NCBI GenBank assembly: GCA_020912385.1
Contig: CP087213.1
Coordinates: 1,302,001 to 1,366,000 of the forward strand
Length of the DNA: 64,000 nucleotides
Source of the DNA: Neofusicoccum parvum
Lineage: Eukaryota > Ascomycota > Dothideomycetes > Botryosphaeriales > Botryosphaeriaceae
Direction: 5' to 3'
Shown here: piece by piece, positions 46,121-57,818 of the stretch
How positions within the stretch are numbered: the first letter of the stretch is position 1
Layout: every line of letters starts with the position of its first letter
The notes under the pieces: generated by a model
What the model saw: the letters and a program-made list of their open reading frames with translations, nothing else
The model's database searches: none
Told to the model about the DNA's origin: nothing
Position numbers and translations under genes: made by a program

Positions 46121-49100
46121 GCCGCGGGTGCTCGAACGTCCCTCCTGCACCTCGACATCTCGCAACCGCATCGCCGGGTCCGCGGGCGGCCTCAATTTAT
46201 TCAGAGGCCCAGGGAGGTGCGGCTTAGCACAGTGCACGCCTCAGGCCACGGCTCGCGGCGATGTGCTCCACCGCCAAGAGCGCCAATGACAAGCTCCGCC
46301 GGGGCTGCCACCCTGCTCACGACGGCCCTGGCACGTAGAATCGAGGGCTCCTGTCGCCGCCTGCCGGGCTGCCTTATTCTCCGAACCGGCCATCTCGTGC
46401 ACTCTGTGCGCGGCGAGGCGAGAGACACGCGCTCCTCGCCATTTATTGCGCGTCAAGCACCCAGCAGCCAAGCTGCGGCAACGTCAAGCTGGCTGGCAGC
46501 GTCGGGACCGCATAGAAGTTGATCCAAGGCCAGGCCATCGTTCCTGCAGCTGCGGGCGCGCCGGCGATCCCATTGGCCAAGTCTCAGCTGCACCCGCCCG
46601 TCTTGCATATGCGTGTGATTAGCTGCACGATCCCTTGTCACAGGCCTCTGCCCCGCGGGCGTCGCCATGGCCGAAAGCATTCGAGGTTTCTCAAACCGGC
46701 AGCAAACGGTGCGGCGCTGGACCGCTCCGAGCGCGCGCCGCAAGGGTTCTGCGGGCTGCTCTGGCTTGTTAGGGACGCTCTGCCCGCGGGCCCGTCACTT
46801 GCGGGCAGCCAGCGCCCCGATAGCGAGCGCGCCCTCAGCGACACGCCGTCTTCCAATCAGGCCGGGCCACGTCAAGACACCCCCAAAGCCCGTTATCGGC
46901 TGCTGGGCATAGCAAGCCACAACGGGGAATGGTAGGGGGACACAGACCACTCCTTGCAGGCCAGGTCCAGCCGAAACAGGGCTCGCCGCCAGCGTCGCGC
47001 GCCGCGATTCGCCGCGCGGGCCCGCCGCAGCGGTTCGCCGCCCAGACAGGCAAGGGTGAGGAGGTCTTGCCGCCCGGCGCTGGCTGCTTGTCATCTCACC
47101 TCACGCTCCAGCGGTCGGCCCCGTGCAACCCATCTGTTTCTCAAGCGATTTTCTAGCGCTGCCAGCCGACCTCCTTCTTCACTTGTCGCCCCCAGTCTCT
47201 TCAAGCATCCTGGGCCGATTCAACGATCAAGCCGTCCCTTCCGCCCGCGCTCGTATGCCAGCCGACCAGGGCCGCTCACCGCCATTTTGAACCCCACCGG
47301 CGCCGTGCGCTCTGACCGGGATTCGTCATCGAGCGTTCCCTGCCTGCGATCCACAAAGCCTGCCTACCCCGCCAATGGCTGCGGGCCTCATCGCAGCGCC
47401 TGGACGTCTGGATTTGAGCAACCGCGAGCAGCGCACAAAGCCTTCCCGGCCACGCTGGATCGGGATGCGCAGCACGGGCGGCGCGCGGGCTGCAGGCATC
47501 ATCCACGCCGCGACGGCTCGCAGGAGCAGGTCGAGCCACTGACTCAACTAACAGCTCGGCTGGAGCCGCCGCGCCTTTGCCTCCGCGCTGGCGGAGTGCG
47601 GCACGACATACCTACATGCATATGTACAGGCTCCCGCCGCGCCCGCACGGCTGTGCAGCGCCATGCACATCTCCCAGATAGCCGCTGCGGAGCGAATGTA
47701 CGGTTGACGTCGAGCAGAGGACAGATTGCATCTGAAGATCGTGGGAACAGCCGCGTTCTGTGGAGCTCGCAGCGCAGCGCTGGGCAGAGCCATGAGAAAT
47801 CCGCCGCGCCGGGCCCGCCAGAAGAAAAGGCCTTGAGGTATTCCCGGCGCCAGCGAATTCAATTTTTCACGCTCCTGCCGCCTTGGGCCAACCACGAGCA
47901 CCCGAGTCGAATGCTGTGTCCGCACTAGGCTCGTGGGTGCTCGGCAAAGTTGTTGAGCCTGGACGTCAGGCTTTCCGCGACTCGCTACGGAAAGCACCCC
48001 GACACCACCATCAAGCGATGGATGTCAAATTCGCGCTCTCTAGCGGCCCCAGGCGCGAGAAATTCTCAAGAGCTTCTCGGCCTGCTCGACAAGTCGGGAG
48101 CGCACGCCGGCCGCCAAAAAGCAAAAAAATGGTCCGACAAGTCTGCGGTTCGCTGCTCGCAAAACCAGGACCGCCGGCATGTCCCTGCATTGATCGCCCG
48201 TCCATCCCGCCACCCCATCCGCGCGGCGCTGGGGCCTCTTGTGGGTGGCGAGCATCCGGACGGCGAGCGGGAGACTCCTAATGCAGATCATATTTGCGAA
48301 GGCAGCGTGAAGGGGGGGCGGGCGCCGTCACGGGCAGCCTGGGCTGCGGCGGGACCTGTCTCCGATGCATCAGGCTAACGGCTTCGATTGTCGTGCCGCC
48401 GCGGGCTCCAGCAGGCAAGCAATCGGGCGGGCCACCACCGTCATGCTTGCGTGCGGCCAGCGCGGGTTTTCCAATATTTCCATCCCCCTTCACCCCCCTC
48501 CACGCGATGAATTGCGAGCCTGTGCGCCGGGCGGTGGCCACATGCCAGCACGGCGACGACCCGGAGAGCTGGGCGCAGCATCCTCCCACCGTCCGGCAAG
48601 CTGCGTCTTTGGCGGCGTGGCGGCAGCACGCGTGGCCAGCCAGGCAGAGATCCCCAATTTTTGTGGAGCTGGATCCCGCCGACGTGTGCTGCGCACGCTG
48701 GGCGGGCAATTATCAATCCCTCATCCTGGACACGTCAATGGGCGCGGTAAAAATAGGCCCGTCTAGACAGCGCAGTCGGGGCGATTCCGCTGCTTTCTTT
48801 TTGCTCAACGGGCCGCCGCAGACGCAGCTGTGGTGTTCGTAGAGGAGGCCACAGGTGGCTGTGTATAGCGGCCGTCGAAAGCTGCGTCTCCCCGGGCAGC
48901 GCGGCGATGCACTGGCCAAAGCATCTCCCGAGCACGATCTAAGCACGATGCATCCGCTCGATACTTAGTCTACCCGTTCCGCCTGCTAGCAGCCAGAGCC
49001 AGCAGCAAAGTGAGGCTTGTGCGCCCATGCGGCGTACCATGCCCCGTACGGTAGGGAAAGGGGCGGTCTTTGTTTTGATGCACGCCGCCGGCCGGCGCGC

Positions 49101-49313
49101 GCGCGGGAGATGTCGTATCCGCGGGCTCTTGACGTACGGCATCCGCCCATGGAGCCAACCTTAAGTCGACCACACCTTGCCTTCAGCAGTAAGAATCGAC
49201 GCTTTGGGCGTCCCTCGGTGAGGCGCTCTCCGTTTCAGAAATCTATAAAGTATATTTAATCCTCCCCACGTGGTGGTGTGAGATTTTGCCCCAAGAAGGG
49301 ACTTAGGGTCTCT

Positions 49314-49347
49314 GCATGAGTCGGCTCGAGGAAGAGCCGACTCGTGC
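49314..49347. repeat. Inverted repeat, 10-bp perfect core extended to 14 bp
   Basis: GAGTCGGCTC at 49318-49327 and GAGCCGACTC at 49334-49343 are exact reverse complements around a 6-base loop (GAGGAA). Flanking GCAT and GTGC extend the stem by four pairs, one of them G-U. A stable hairpin if transcribed. Confidence 0.8.
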
Positions 49348-50419
49348 CTTCATGTGTCCCGAAGCCGCAGTCTTGCTGAGCGGTGAAAGCTGTGTCTGGG
49401 GTTGAGCGGTCATCTGTGTCTTGGTCCAGAGAGAGGCTTAACCGTTTGATGTCTCATCCCGCGGATCATGCGAGGCCGTCTGTCTAAGACTGCGAGATCC
49501 AGAGAGTCACGGCATGCATGGTCAGCATGCGAAACACCAGCTGTGGCGCGGGGGAGGCAATCACATCACCTCGACTCGGGGCGAGGGAAAGGGTCTTCCA
49601 AGGGTTCCGCACACTTCATGCTTCCTGTGGACGATTCAGTCTCTCCGCCGTGGGGCACTCCGGTCCCTAATCTCTGTTCTCGTTTGCAGCGTTGCATTGC
49701 TTGCTTCTGTTGAACGGTTTCTGCCCAGATTAAACGCCCTCATCTCGTCCTACGTCAAGCTGCCAACCATCGGCATCCCTCTCAGATCAGAGTGCACCCA
49801 GAGTCAGTCGGTGTTGGGAGTCGCCGTCGCCACCGCCCACCGCCTCTTTGTTGGACAACTAATTACTGATGCTTTATTTGCCCCCCACAGCCTAACTTCT
49901 ATAGAGACTGTATCCATCGGCCAATCACTCTGCTGCGTCAAGCATTGTCACAGTAAGTAAGCTTTCTTCCGCAAAGAGAGTTTGCATGAAAGTCACATGG
50001 TGGCGCAGAAGACCATGGTCCCTTCTACAGTCAGCCACGCACGAAGATTTTTCCCCTTCGCAGCGTGGAAGTCCCGCCCTGCTTTTTCCCGCGGATGCTT
50101 AGCATGTGCAACACATCGAGTCTCCGTTTCTCCGACTCATCCTCGATTTTCCTTCGGAAGAGCAGGGTCATGTGCTGTGTCCAAGATTCATTTCCTCCCG
50201 TCCAAGGTTTCCTGGCCACAAGACATGAGTAGTGGGGCCAGGAAGACTTCGTCTTTTTTCGCGTCTCTCCCGCCGTCCTGTTGGTCCCCGTCCTCCTTCG
50301 CCGCCGGAGCTCTGTCTCTATTGGTCCTGCATGGACAACCACCTAGCGAAATGAAAGTATTTTGTTTTTTTCTTGCCCTTCGTCTTTATTGTGGGGTGCA
50401 GTCGGTCACTACCCGCATG

Positions 50420-50465
50420 CAAAGAGCAAGGGTACGCGAGGGATGACGAGTACCCTTGCTCTTTG
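50420..50465. repeat. Perfect 16-bp inverted repeat
   Basis: CAAAGAGCAAGGGTAC at 50420-50435 and GTACCCTTGCTCTTTG at 50450-50465 match exactly as reverse complements, with a 14-base loop. No open frame or gene explains it. Confidence 0.85.
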
Positions 50466-51645
50466 TCCAGCAAGAGGGCTGGCTGGAACTGCTGGCATTA
50501 GAAAACGTACGTTTTACGCGCCGCAGCTCCGCAGTCTGGATGATTGTCTGCGGGGCTCTTCCTCTCTTTCTGGCCTCCCTCTTGCCCTTCAAACGTCCGC
50601 CGTGCGTGTTCGGGGATTGCCGGCTGCCGCTTCGTGCTGTGCCGCTTCTGCTGGATCCAGAGCGCGCCGGTTTGGTGAGCGCTTCAGCTCGAGTGCGCTT
50701 GCCTTGCGGTGGTTAAAGGGATCCGGCTAAATGACACGCACAACGACCACTCTCGCTTCGTCCTTCAGATCAAAAGTTCTTCCGTGCATGGCTGCTCGTT
50801 GTGACGATGGATTCGACGGTTCCTCGCCGCTGGGACTGGAAGATGGAGAACCGGCTTATCCGAGGAGGAGCATAAGCAGCCGATCTCTGTATGCTGTAAG
50901 CGACGCAGACACTAAATGTCTTTCACATGTTCTACCTATTAATACACAGCAAGCTAGGTGAACAACAGGCGAAGCCCATCCTCTCCAGTGCAGTCTAGCC
51001 GGAGCGCGTCCCGTCGTTCCGGAGCAGCCTTCGACCTCACATGCTCTCTGTTTTCAGCTGCGCTGTAGTCGAGCCAAGATCCACGAGCACCAGGACATCA
51101 AGAAGTCAGCTTATGCAGCTTGTCAGCGTCAAAGAGCCGGTGCGCCTTGGAGGGCCGTCTGAACGACGCCCCTCTCGATTTTCACACGGCTTCCACCTCG
51201 TTGTGCACAAGGCGTCATGGCATTTTGTGCGCCAGTGAAATTCCCGCACTCCGTCGGGACTGTGCGAGACACAGTTGCCCCATCCGACATAGCAACTCCT
51301 CTCGACGATCAACATCCGTGCATCTGGGCGGTACCATTCGCAAAACGACAACGCACACGACCGACCGACCGTTCGGCGTTGGCCTGCCCGCACTCCACCC
51401 TGCAATCTAGACCACCCCCTCTCCGAACAACGGGGATCCGCCACGAAGTCATGGTTCATTTCCAGCCGCGCTCAACCGAGCCCCGGTGTTGGGGGCGGGT
51501 TGGTTGACCAACCCCTCCATCCACCCTTTGCCACATCGGGCTTCGTCCGAGATCCGCATCAGGAAATCGCTGCGGCTTGCATATCTCCACACCAAGCGCC
51601 CGCGGAAGCACGATGCAGCCGGGCCGAGCCGCTTTTCGCTGCCCT

Positions 51646-51676
51646 ACTGCTGCTGCTGCCGCCGCCGCTGCTGCTG
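51646..51676. repeat. CTG/CCG trinucleotide tract
   Basis: Tandem CTG then CCG then CTG triplets in the gene-free region; simple repeat, not in a supported gene. Confidence 0.7.
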
Positions 51677-52195
51677 CTCCTGCGCGCGGCGCCTTCGCGC
51701 TACTCCGCTGGTACGAAGGCGTGCGTCAAATGACGCCTCGCTTGTGAAAAGGACGCATTACCGAAGATCTCCGAATAGAAGCACGTGTCCGTTGCTGTGA
51801 TACCTTCCGCTGGGGTTTTCGCGAGGCCAATAGTCTACACTTCGTGTTTTATCGTGCTAGCACCAGAGCTAAGTACCCGTCTTGCTGGATGTGCCTCGTA
51901 TCTGGACGCTGGCGTGAAGGCTCTGCAGTCTGGGTTCAGAGTGCCCTGATCTCTTTCTGCACGGATCAAACTCTCCGCTGCGAGGTTAGGGAAGCTCGGA
52001 GTGAAGTTGGCTTGTTTGGTTCATTGGAAATCACTGCTGTACCTGCAAGGTATTGAGGGCTCTGTTCATCGTGATTATCCGACGTGGTGCATTTCTCATT
52101 CCCGAGCTGGAATTGAAAATGATCATCCATTACTGAAGGGTGCATACAAGTGGAAACCTCGTTGCAGCTCCAGTTTCAAGCAATATATTGAGGAT

Positions 52196-53598
52196 CTACT
52201 GAAGAAAACAATTTTGGTGCTCATTCCGTGGTTCGTCCTTTTTTGCTCTGGCAGCCGTCGCCGGATTCTCCATCTTCTCCCCCATTGCCCTGAACCTCAC
52301 GCGCAAATTCTCGAGTTCTTGGGGCGTCTTCGGGTCCATAATCATGATATACATGTTCGAATCCAGCGTCTTGAGGTCTGAGAGGATCTCGAAAGTAGCG
52401 ATTGCGCTGGTTCAAGTTTTCGTGAGCCTTTCATCTCCCGGAAAATATATTGCATACCGATTGAGCTCTTACCTCGGTCTCGTAATCATGCTGAATGCCA
52501 CCAATATCTCCTGTCTGCCCTTGATGTATAGTCTCGATTTCCTCTGAATACGGTGCTTCTGGTACCGGGACTGCTGTGATGCTCCCGTCTTGAGGTGCAC
52601 CGGATGGAGTCCCGGTGCCATCTTGGTGTTCCCATCCCGCAACGTCATCATAAGATGATCGGACTGATATGGATTGTGATCCAGTAATGAGTTGCGGCTG
52701 GTCGTTTACTTGACGTGGCACAAATGGTGGCTGTGAATTGGGATTGCCGGTGTCGGATGGGCCTCGAGGAGGCTCTGGTGTGTGAGAAGCAGGAGATGCA
52801 TGGCTGTCTGGAGATAGACCTCTCCTCAGGCGCCTATTGCTTCTCTGCCTTCGCAGCTTCTTCTGCTCCCTAAGCTGGTCTTTGGCCATGGGCAAGACGA
52901 TTTCTTCAACAGTGACTATGTTAGCCTCGTGGCGGGTCAGTCTTTCGTGGCTTTGTTTGGCCTTTTCGACTTCCCGTTGCGCATCCTTGAGAGCATATCG
53001 TAGAGCACGGACTTCCTGCTCTAGAGCTTGACTAAGAGTGAAATAAGCGCTGCTGTCAACAACAAATTTGGCAACTGTTGGGTTGAAATTACCGGTATTC
53101 CTCTCTTTCTTTGGAGAAGTAATCCAGACCAGCAGGCTCTGACATATTCTCTTGAAGCCTGACCATGCTGAGGAACAAATTCAACGATAGCTTTATAGAA
53201 TCCAGCTCTCTGTGTAATGCTATCATTTCTCCCTTGTGCATGTACCACCTGACCCGGCAAACGGTCTCCTGCAATGGATGGTTGACACTTTTGTTACCGA
53301 CGAACCCAAAGCTTTCCAGCAAATCGTACATGTCATGAAGAATGTCTTTGCTCTGATATACCAACGTGACACCGAGATCGTTTGTGTTGGCGAGCTCCGC
53401 TCCAAGGGAATCTGCTTTTTGTACGGTAGAGTAGAAGGCGCCGAGAAGTGATGAGTAAGTCGCTAGCTCATTCCGCACTCGACTCACTTCTTTCCTTGCA
53501 TTCTTAAAGGTGTTCACGCCTTCTGACAGTTCTTTGCTGGTTTTGGCGGCATATGTCACGATCGCCAGGATGGCACTTACCCCTCCGACTGTTTCCAT
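52196..53598 (-). CDS. Protein with NLR-type fungal N-terminal (Helo-like/PigL_N) domain, no NACHT
   Basis: Proposed exons are 53093-53598, 52473-53031 and a last exon ending at the stop 52196-52198. The start METVGGVSAILAIVTYAAKT and the helices up to about residue 150 (KEVSRVRNELATYSSLLGAF, RWYMHKGEMIALHRELDSI) fit the N-terminal domain found on fungal NLR-like and HET proteins. It is followed by a coiled coil (LEQEVRALRYALKDAQREVE) and a Pro/Ser-rich linker. The last exon reads LSDLKTLDSNMYIMIMDPKT and LENLRVRFRAMGEKMENPA, clearly protein-like. Its junction is uncertain. The best acceptor (CCAG, exon from 52406) puts this exon in another frame, while an unusual GAG acceptor (exon from 52387) keeps it in frame with the GTAAGA donor at 52472. 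No nucleotide-binding module follows. Confidence 0.6.
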
Positions 53599-54769
53599 AA
53601 GAGAAGCTCCGGGAATTTTTTGAATAGAGTCTGCCTTCCAGCCTGATGCTCCTTCGGACACAGACAAATATATTTAGCGGTGCTCTGCGACCAAGGCTGA
53701 AATCCAGCCTTTCCGTTGAGATTTTCATGATCTGACTTGGTCAAGTCGTGTTGATGTAGTTGCAAGGCGTGGTATTGGTAGAAGGGTTCGCAGGATATGC
53801 ACCTGGCTCTGAATGTCGTGATCATCGCCTTATCCCACCTAAAAGGGTATACGGGCTTACGAGGGGAAATCGGACACTTTTGTCTACGACATCCAATGAA
53901 GACGGTGCTTCAGTTCCATGGGCATGGCTTTATGGTTCGATGACTTCTCTTCATATGGCTGAGTTGTGCTGCACCATTCCCTCAATTATTCTTATCGCCG
54001 GTTTGCTAGCATCTCTCACCAACGTGTACACCCTGCCGGAGCCAGTCATCAGCGGGTAGAGCAATATCTTCCTTGAATCAACTTCCGCGAAATACTATTG
54101 CCTCCACTTCGTTTATAAAGGCTGTCACGTGGAGGAATACTTGCCTGACGAGGACAACGGACATACCTTGACAGTAAGGTGTTAAATAATTCAGAAGTCT
54201 TGATATCGCACACTGGCGAAGAAACGTTTCTGTTTTGTTCAATTTGCCCTCGCATTACAAACCAAAGACTATGCCTATAACAAACGGAAGAACGACATTA
54301 AGCCTTTGCCCAGCAGCTTTGAAGAAGGCTAAGATGGACACAGAACTAAGTTCAAGGACTATATACACTGTTTTTCCACATCATGCGAATGGGAAGCTTC
54401 ACTGTATTTTCACTCGTTCACACACCCATCTACCCCCTTTCATTAAAACTGAATCATGAGAAGAAGGAGCATAATGTTACCGCATGTCGAACAGCCCCTT
54501 GTGGGTCAAGAAACAAGATTCTCCCTTGCATGGCCATGTAGAACATAGATTTTCGAAGCCGTTAATAGGGCCTCCCTTTTCTCCAATTTTGACTAACAGA
54601 GAGGGCGTTTCCTAGAATGTGTCTCTTACAGCTTGAGTGATTTCACTAGGCCAGACAATGGTCAAATATATGTAATGTAGCTTCTTATTCGTATTTGTCA
54701 ACACGGCAAAATTGGGTATCATATCCTTCCACAGCCTTCCTCACGAAACAAATATTCCGTAGCACATCA
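53599..54769. other. Spacer between spc34 and the NLR-type-domain gene
   Basis: About 1.2 kb, noticeably more AT-rich than the rest (54060-54770). It should hold the promoter of the left gene and the spc34 3' region. No gene recognised. Confidence 0.5.
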
Positions 54770-55748
54770 TCACCTTAAGGCTCTCTGTACGCCAGAGATG
54801 TCCCTTCCCATCGAATTGACCCGATCCTCCAGCCCACGCTTCTTCCGCTCAAGCTCCCTGATCTCCTCCTCTTCCCTCATCAAATCCTCCATGGTCAACG
54901 GCGCCTCCTCCACTTCCGGCTCTGGCTCTGGCTCCACCGACTCCTCAGGATCGTCACCGTAGTCGCGTGGCTTGTTCATGCGCGCTAGTTGGGCCTGCTG
55001 TTCGGCAACACGCAGCTCGTAATGCTCGACCGACGACGTGAGCCGCGCGTGCCGCTGCCTCAGCTGCGCGATCTTCTGGTCGACACCAGGGATATGGCTG
55101 CGGGAAGTAAACAGCGTCAGCAATGCCTCCAATCGTTTTTTTCTTCATCCCTCGGGGAGCCGGGGGAAAAGCACTCACTACACTCCACAAAGCTTCTCCG
55201 CACCCTCAAGCAGTGTTTCCACGTCAATGTCGCCTCTGTCCCTGCCCCCGCCGTACGAGCGGTAGCCCAGGCCGCTGCCCGCGCCGCCGCCGCCGCCCTC
55301 GCGGATGCGCTCGACTAGCTCGGAGCCCAGGATTGCGGCGACGGCGGTGTTGCGGCGGGGCGCTCTCACGGCATTTGCGCCGCCGCCGCCGATGTTGCCG
55401 CTGGCGCTGGCGTTGCCCGCGGCGCCGGCTGCGCTGACGTTGAAAACGGTGTTGCGGCGGTTCGCGGACGAGGAGGTGAAAGGCGAGGGTTCCTGCGGGG
55501 CGGGGGCCTTGGGTGGGGGAGGGACGGAGAAGAGGGCGCGCTCATGCGACTCGGTATCGCGGATTAGAGTGGTGATGTCGTGTTGGTGGAGCAAGGCGTT
55601 GGTGAATATCTTTGGCGGGGGGAAGCTGCGGGGCGGGTCAGTTTGGGCGTTTGGGCGGAGCTTGCGGACTGAGGCGGACGGACGGGAGCTCGGCAATTGA
55701 GGCGGAGCAGAGCGAAATCTGCTCAAGGTGGGCGTCGAGGAGCGTCAT
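54770..55748 (-). CDS. spc34: DASH/Dam1 complex subunit Spc34
   Basis: Fungus-specific kinetochore protein; the DASH ring couples kinetochores to spindle microtubules. Exons are 55684-55748, 55179-55625 and 54770-55097, 279 residues, usual for the family. The start MTLLDAHLEQISLCSASIAE continues over the first intron into LPFPPPKIFTNALLHQHDIT, the conserved N-terminal motif. TLIRDTESHERALFS follows; then RRNTAVAAILGSELVERI, a Gly-rich low-complexity stretch and DIDVETLLEGAEKLCGVY. The C-terminal coiled coil begins HIPGVDQKIAQLRQRHARL and ends in acidic and charged helices. Donors are GTCCGT and GTGAGT. The second splice forms a Tyr codon split as TA/C. Divergent from rpn3 over 369 bases. Confidence 0.92.
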
Positions 55749-56117
55749 GGCGGGCGGGGGTGGGGCGACAGTGTGTTGTGGAGGGAGCGTGTTGCTTGCG
55801 GCGGCGGGCTCAAATGTCAACAGAGGATTGCGCAGGAAGTAGTGGCCGCGGTGGTGCTGCGTTCGCGGCGGGCGGGCGGCAAGCTGCTGCTTCCGCAGGG
55901 CGGACGGCGCACGGACGCGTCGGCGTCTGCGAGGCGTCATGGCCGACGGTGACCTCTGAAGCTCCCAAGCTGCCTCCACCACCGCATCTACCGCCGCCTC
56001 CTCCCATCAGCCTCCCCAGCACGCTCCGTCTCCTGCCACAAGGCCGCCTGCCCACCCCATCACTCGAACCGCCCTTCTCCCTCCGATCCAACGAACACCG
56101 TCTCATACCAGGCCAGC
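55749..56117. promoter_or_regulatory. Short bidirectional promoter spc34 / rpn3
   Basis: Only 369 bases separate the two start codons. GC-rich with a C-rich plus strand near 55975-56060. No TATA box seen. Confidence 0.6.
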
Positions 56118-57818
56118 ATGGCGGAGAGCATGGAAGGCGTCGTGGCCACGGGCGAGCAGCCCCAGGTTGACACCAAGGAGAAGGCTGTCGCAGGTCCGTA
56201 CACCCGTCTCTGGACCGTACTGCTCGCCTAGAGCTGGTCGCCGGCCGATGGACTGCCGAGTGCAGCTCCGACACGCCACAGCGGCCAGCGGAGCCTGTCC
56301 GGCAGCTGGGCAAGATGCAATACGTCGGGAACGGACACTAACAGCATTGCAGACATCGCCAGCAACTTCGTGCTGCTCGAGCGTGCCGTTGCGCAGTTCG
56401 ACTCACGCTTCACCCTGCGCGCCCTGCGCTCGATATCCTCGCTGCGGAAGCGCCTCGACCCGCAAGTTCTGACCGACGCCATTCTCTCCTACTACCCCCA
56501 GAGCAATGAGATGGGCAAGAAGCTCATCGGCGCCATCGGCGGCTCTGCAAAATCCAGCAAGGCATCAGAGGCGAATGCGAAGAAGGACGTGGTTCCCGAG
56601 GTTGATGTCTACCTCGCCATTCTCGCCCAGGTACTGATACGCCCGACACCGCATCCAGTCGTTGCTGCGGGTGCTGACGAAATATAGGTGCTTTTCTACG
56701 ACCAACAGGAGTTCTCAAAGGGAGCACAATGGTCATCCTGGCTTGTCGACCACATCCGTGAGCTCAACCGGCGGACGCTCGACTCACTGGCCGCCAAGGC
56801 CTACTTCTACTTCGCCCTGTTCCACGAGAACCTGGATCCCAAGCCGCCGTCGCGGCAGTCGCCCGTCATCAACAATCGCCGCCAGCTGCTTTCCGCGCTG
56901 CGCAGTGCCGTCCTGCGCAAGGACCAGGACACTCAGTCTGCCGTTATGGTGCTGTTGCTCCGTAACTACCTTTCGACCGCCGATATCACTCAAGCCGATC
57001 TGCTGGTTGCCCAGACGCAGTTCCCCCAGACAGCGCCCAACAACCAGGTTGCTCGCTTCCTCTACTACTTGGGCCGCATCCGCGCCATCCAGCTCAACTA
57101 CACCGAGGCCCACGACCACCTGACTAGCGCTACTCGCAAGTCGCCTACTAGCGCCTGCGCCGCCGGGTTCTACCAGGCGTCGATGAAGCTGCTCGTCGTT
57201 GTTGAGCTGCTGATGGGTGACATCCCAGACCGCGCCATCTTCAGCCAGCCGAAGCTCGAGCGCGCGCTGGAGCCGTACTTCCGCCTGGTGCAGGCGGTGC
57301 GCGCCGGCGACCTGCAAGGCTTCGTCCGCGTGGTGCAGGCCAACTCGGGTGTGTTCCAACGCGAGGGCACGTACACGCTGATCCTACGCCTGCGCCAGAA
57401 CGTCATCCGCACGGGTATCCGCATGCTGTCGCTCAGCTACTCGCGCATCTCGCTGCGCGACATCTGCATCCGGTTGGGGCTGGAGAGCGAAGAGAGCGCT
57501 GAGTACATCGTGGCTAAGGCCATCCGTGACGGCGTCATCGAGGCCTCGATCAACCACGAGAAGGGCTTCATGCAGACCAAGCGCCCCGGTGATGTCTACG
57601 CCACCCGCGAGCCTGCCGAGGCCTTCCACGACCGCATCTCCGCCTGCCTGACCTTGCACGACGAGTGTGTCAAGGCCATGCGCTACCCCATGAACCAGCA
57701 TCGCCTGGAGCTCAAGAACGCCCAGGAAGCCCGTGAGCGTGAAAGGGAGCTGGCCAAGGAGATCCAGGACGGCGACATCGACGAAGATGACGCCGCCGGC
57801 GATTTCGAGGGGTTGTAG
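56118..57818 (+). CDS. rpn3: 26S proteasome lid subunit Rpn3
   Basis: Non-ATPase PCI subunit of the 19S lid, needed for proteasome assembly. Exons are 56118-56193, 56353-56630 and 56688-57818, 494 residues, close to the family length. The introns (56194-56352 and 56631-56687) are GT-AG. N-terminal helical repeats include NFVLLERAVAQFDSRFTLRA. Conserved segments are SKGAQWSSWLVDHIRELNRR, NNQVARFLYYLGRIRAIQLN and YTEAHDHLTSATRKSP. The PCI winged helix is near YTLILRLRQNVIRTGIRM, SYSRISLRDICIRLGL and VIEASINHEKGFM. The C-terminus is charged, then acidic (DGDIDEDDAAGDFEGL). Start chosen because the first exon begins with a short acidic MAESMEG segment and splices in frame. Confidence 0.95.

Larger units (their letters stand above)
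42148..52195. other. About 10 kb region behind stuA with no supported gene
   Basis: No gene I can defend. From about 43 to 49 kb the DNA is very GC-rich, so random open frames are long (up to 324 codons at 46954-47928) but Arg/Ala/Pro/Ser-rich, overlapping on both strands and without domains. From 49 to 52.2 kb the composition is nearer average. The first 780 bases continue the stuA frame. The stretch contains a GAGCCA hexamer array (46091-46120), two strong hairpins (49314-49347, 50420-50465) and a CTG/CCG-type tract (51646-51676). A long stuA leader and distal control elements are the simplest reading; unannotated non-coding RNA is possible. Confidence 0.5.

Noticed and set aside
46954..47928. 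324-codon open frame on plus in the gene-free region
   Set aside because: Arg/Ser/Pro/Ala-rich, no domain, no hydrophobic pattern, overlapped by frames on the other strand; expected in very GC-rich DNA where stops are rare.
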